DNA from: Chrysogorgia sp. JL179-B06
Lineage: Eukaryota; Cnidaria; Anthozoa; Scleralcyonacea; Chrysogorgiidae
Assembly: GCA_035772405.1 (NCBI GenBank)
Contig: JAYKKM010000375.1
Location: forward strand, 987,001-1,051,000
Length of the DNA stretch: 64,000 bases
Direction of reading: 5' to 3'
The notes under the pieces were generated by a model that saw nothing but the letters and a program-made list of their open reading frames with translations, did not search any database and was not told where the DNA came from. The translations under genes were made by a program, and so were the position numbers. Of this stretch, positions 60,809-64,000 are shown piece by piece (the first letter of the stretch is position 1; every line of letters starts with the position of its first letter).

Positions 60809-61830
60809 GCAGGGGACGCGGAAAACACGGGGGCTAGGGTGGGCTATAGCCCCCCACGTTTTTCGCCGATTACGTTTATTTTTATATGCTTGCGTATTTT
60901 GGTCAAAACTTCCGAAATCAAAACGACATGACAAGTAAGCCGAGAAAACCACGCGCAAACCGACGCTGGTCCAAGGGTCCTCTGTGATAGTCCGCTGATC
61001 CGAACTAGTTAGGGCTCAAGTTAAAATTTCGCAATAGCTTGCGTTTAGTATTAAAATATGCTCTAGACTTTTATAATTTGTTGCCAGGGTTTCGAAATCT
61101 GAAATCTGCTGTTTACAAGCTTCAATTTGATGCATTACTCGGCAGTATACAACGAATATTTTTCATAATGCACTTACAATTCCCGCGCAATGATGAATGA
61201 GAAAAACTGTATTTTGAACTGTATTCCATATAGTTAATAATAGTTAAGTTTTGTTTCCATTGTTCCGTTTTAACTTCCATTTTCAAGCTTATTTTTGTAC
61301 ATAAATCTTTTGAAGTTCATTATAAATCTGAATACAAAACAAGTCGTAAACTTTAATATAGCAAAATAAAAACTTCTGCATATAAACTGTGTGATTGAAC
61401 ACCTTTTAATTGATCCAAAAATTGAAAGCTATTTTAGCAAAAAGGAGGCATTTCTAGCCATTTCAGAGACCCTAAATTTCAAATTTTCCAAGGGAGCATG
61501 CACGCTAGCATGTCCTCTATGGTGGCCGAACGCGAAGCTATGAACATATATGATGTATCGATGTATCTAATCATTCAATGGCGAGAACTTTCGCACCTGA
61601 ACGAATTGTTGAATTTTGACTTTTGTGAAGATGGCAATGAAGATGGCACGTTGAAAAGGATGAAGTCTCACAACATTGCACCCGTTTATATTACAGTAAA
61701 AATGGAAAACCATTAAATATAATTTAATTATCATTTGGCTTGGTTTTAAGTTAATATAATGTACACTAATCTAATAATAATTTATTATAAAATAACTCTA
61801 ATTAATTTTAAGAGTAAGTGCTCGACTTAC
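60809..61830. other. Transposon-like debris, no gene recognised
   Basis: The left part (caggggacgcggaaaac, ggctatagccccccac) and phrases near 61440-61520 (aagggagcatgcacgctag) resemble edges of common invertebrate DNA-transposon debris. A 72-codon plus-strand frame at 61498 shows no motif I know. Confidence 0.35.
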
Positions 61831-61998
61831 CTCGAACTTTCCAGCAATTTGTCTTTGCCATATTTGTATACAATCCTTTTGTTATCTGGGAAGTGAATGT
61901 CTGAGAGAAACCCATTTTTGTCATACCGATAAACAGTTTCCTTTCCATTCACTGTGGCCGACGTCATTAAGCTTGTCTGTTCCTCATACTCATAGTAA
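61831..61998 (-). CDS. Exon of YD-repeat (RHS-type) protein
   Basis: The exon is 168 nt, with acceptor attttttcctag and donor GAG before GTAAGT. It encodes YYEYEEQTSLMTSATVNGKE, then VYRYDKNGFLSDIHFPDNK and VYKYGKDKLLESS. YRYDKNG is a textbook YD repeat. It starts with the third base of a codon and ends with the first two bases (AG), which the next exon completes as AGT (Ser). Earlier exons must lie beyond the right edge of the window. Confidence 0.88.
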
Positions 61999-62289
61999 CT
62001 AGGAAAAAATTACAACAAAATTTGCAAATGCTAGTAAAAATAATAGGTGCAGAAGTACATTTAAATGTAGTTAGGTACATAGTAGGTAACATGTATCTAT
62101 ATTGTCTGGCAAAAGTATGAATGAAAATTGTGGTATCAAATATATAATATATTATATACATAACTATAACTAATATACATAACTATAACAATCTGGAGAC
62201 ACTATATACAGCCCATCAGTGCAGTTATGGAACAATCTGTATTATAATCAATATCTAAACAATCTGTTTATGAACTACATGTTTATGAA

Positions 62290-63140
62290 TTACAAACTAC
62301 ATGTCGTTTAATCGAGTGAAATGCCAAATATTATCTACAATATACCCAGAATCTTATCCCGGCATTGGCTCTCGGCAACGGCTTCCGTAGCTCAGTGGTC
62401 AGAGCACTGCACTAGCATCGCAGGGTCGCGGGTTCAATTCCAGCCGGAAGGCCGTGAAGTTGCATTTTTCGCAACTGGTCCCGGTTTGGTCTTAAAATGT
62501 ATGTATTCCAACACTCGAAATTTTCCTTCACCATAAATCCTTTCAACATGTAGTTTGATCGAGTGAAATGCCAAATATTACCTATAATATACCCAGAATC
62601 TTATCCCGGCATTACCACCACTATATATACAGAACTCGTGACTAGGCTCTCGGCAACGGCTTCCGTAGCTCAGTGGTCAGAGCACTGCACTAGCATCGCA
62701 GGGTCGCGGGTTCAATTCCAGCCGGAAGGCCTTGAAGTTGCATTTTTCGCAACTGGTCCCGGTTTGATCTTAAAATGTATGTATTCCAACACTCGAAATT
62801 TTCCTTCACCATAAATCCTTTCAACATGTAGTTTGATCGAGTGAAATGCCAAATATTACCTATAATATACCCAGAATCTTATCCCGGCATTACAACCACT
62901 ATATATACAGAACTCGTGACTAGGCTCTCGGCAACGGCTTCCGTAGCTCAGTGGTCAGAGATGCACTGCACTGGCATCGCAGGGTCGCGGGTTCAATTCC
63001 AGCCGGAAGGCCAGCTTGAAGTTGCATTTTTCGCAACTGGTCCCGGTTTGGTCTTAAAATGTATATATTCCAACACTCGAAATTTTCCTTCACCACAAAT
63101 CCTTATGAACATGATCATAATCGAGTGAAATGCCAAATAT
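62290..63140 (+). repeat. Tandem trimer of a 278-bp tRNA-headed SINE unit
   Basis: Heads start at 62381, 62659 and 62937, exactly 278 bp apart. Each has an A box (gtagctcagtggtcagag), an AGC anticodon-type loop, a B box (gggttcaattcc), and the body ttgcatttttcgcaactggt...gtcttaaaatg. Units are about 97 % alike; the third has small insertions (atg and agct). The tRNA shape has acceptor mismatches, so these are repeats rather than working tRNA genes. Confidence 0.85.
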
Positions 63141-63162
63141 TAATTATATATATATATATTTA

Positions 63163-63204
<42 letters not shown>
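63140..63204. repeat. (TA)n followed by (AAT)n
   Basis: The TA tract lies at the SINE tail. The AAT array (63171-63204), read on the minus strand as (ATT)n, is the 3' tail of the LINE that follows. Confidence 0.9.

Positions 63205-64000
<796 letters not shown>

Noticed and set aside
62381..63015. Three tRNA-Ala genes
   Set aside because: The A and B boxes and the AGC loop are present, but acceptor pairs mismatch, the heads are part of a repeated 278-bp unit with a SINE body, and one copy has insertions.

Overview
The window is eukaryotic, from an AT-rich invertebrate metazoan. A cnidarian is my best guess, from the mixture of Penelope-like (PLE), BEL/Pao, Gypsy, Tc1 and tyrosine-recombinase elements; the sequence alone does not prove the taxon. 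It holds long (TA)n microsatellites, spliced exons with canonical GT/AG borders, and very many mobile elements. There are no bacterial operons, rRNA genes or CRISPR arrays.

The only clear host gene is a YD-repeat (RHS/teneurin-like) protein gene on the minus strand. Four exons are recognisable, at 61831-61998, 58848-59058, 45624-46811 and 17425-17804. They lie in N-to-C order, and the first three join with matching intron phases. At least one exon is missing between 45.6 and 17.8 kb, and both gene ends lie outside what I can see. The introns contain almost everything else.

Left end, 1-8.2 kb: a LINE scrap, then a very AT-rich block of packed, intronless, minus-strand ORFs. It includes a decayed Polinton/Maverick-type integrase and a Fic-domain gene with an intact HPF-x-DGNGR motif, so it looks like an endogenised Polinton-like virus. 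A RecQ-like helicase scrap and two copies of a short repeat split the block. At 8.2-11.8 kb lies a 5'-truncated, inactivated Gypsy element with a 3' LTR.

11.8-17.2 kb: tRNA-headed SINE units, PLE remnants, hammerhead-like motifs and (TA)n arrays. 17.8-25.5 kb: a decayed Gypsy pol split by two non-autonomous DNA transposons whose insertion sites can be read exactly, a GC-rich island and two unassigned ORFs. 26.9-34.5 kb: a PLE remnant (with an SGNH-like segment) interrupted by a 180-bp MITE and by a young BEL/Pao element whose 240-bp LTRs differ at one position. 34.5-40.3 kb: (TA)n arrays and a 4.7-kb quasi-palindrome built from a second PLE family. 41.4-43.9 kb: a defective Tc1-like transposon with mirrored 11-bp minisatellites.

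44.7-54.4 kb: PLE and LINE scraps and a 4.9-kb DNA transposon with long inverted ends, encoding a decayed Cys-rich protein. 55.6-58.1 kb: a 281-bp near-perfect inverted repeat beside a tyrosine-recombinase element with inverted termini. 59.6-60.8 kb: a second copy of the first PLE. 62.3-64 kb: a SINE trimer, a LINE 3' end and (TA)n.

The interesting signals are the Fic gene in a virus-like block, the near-constant (TA)n at PLE ends, hammerhead ribozymes in those ends, TGA codons at the same pre-nuclease cysteine in two PLE families, and several nested or palindromic structures.
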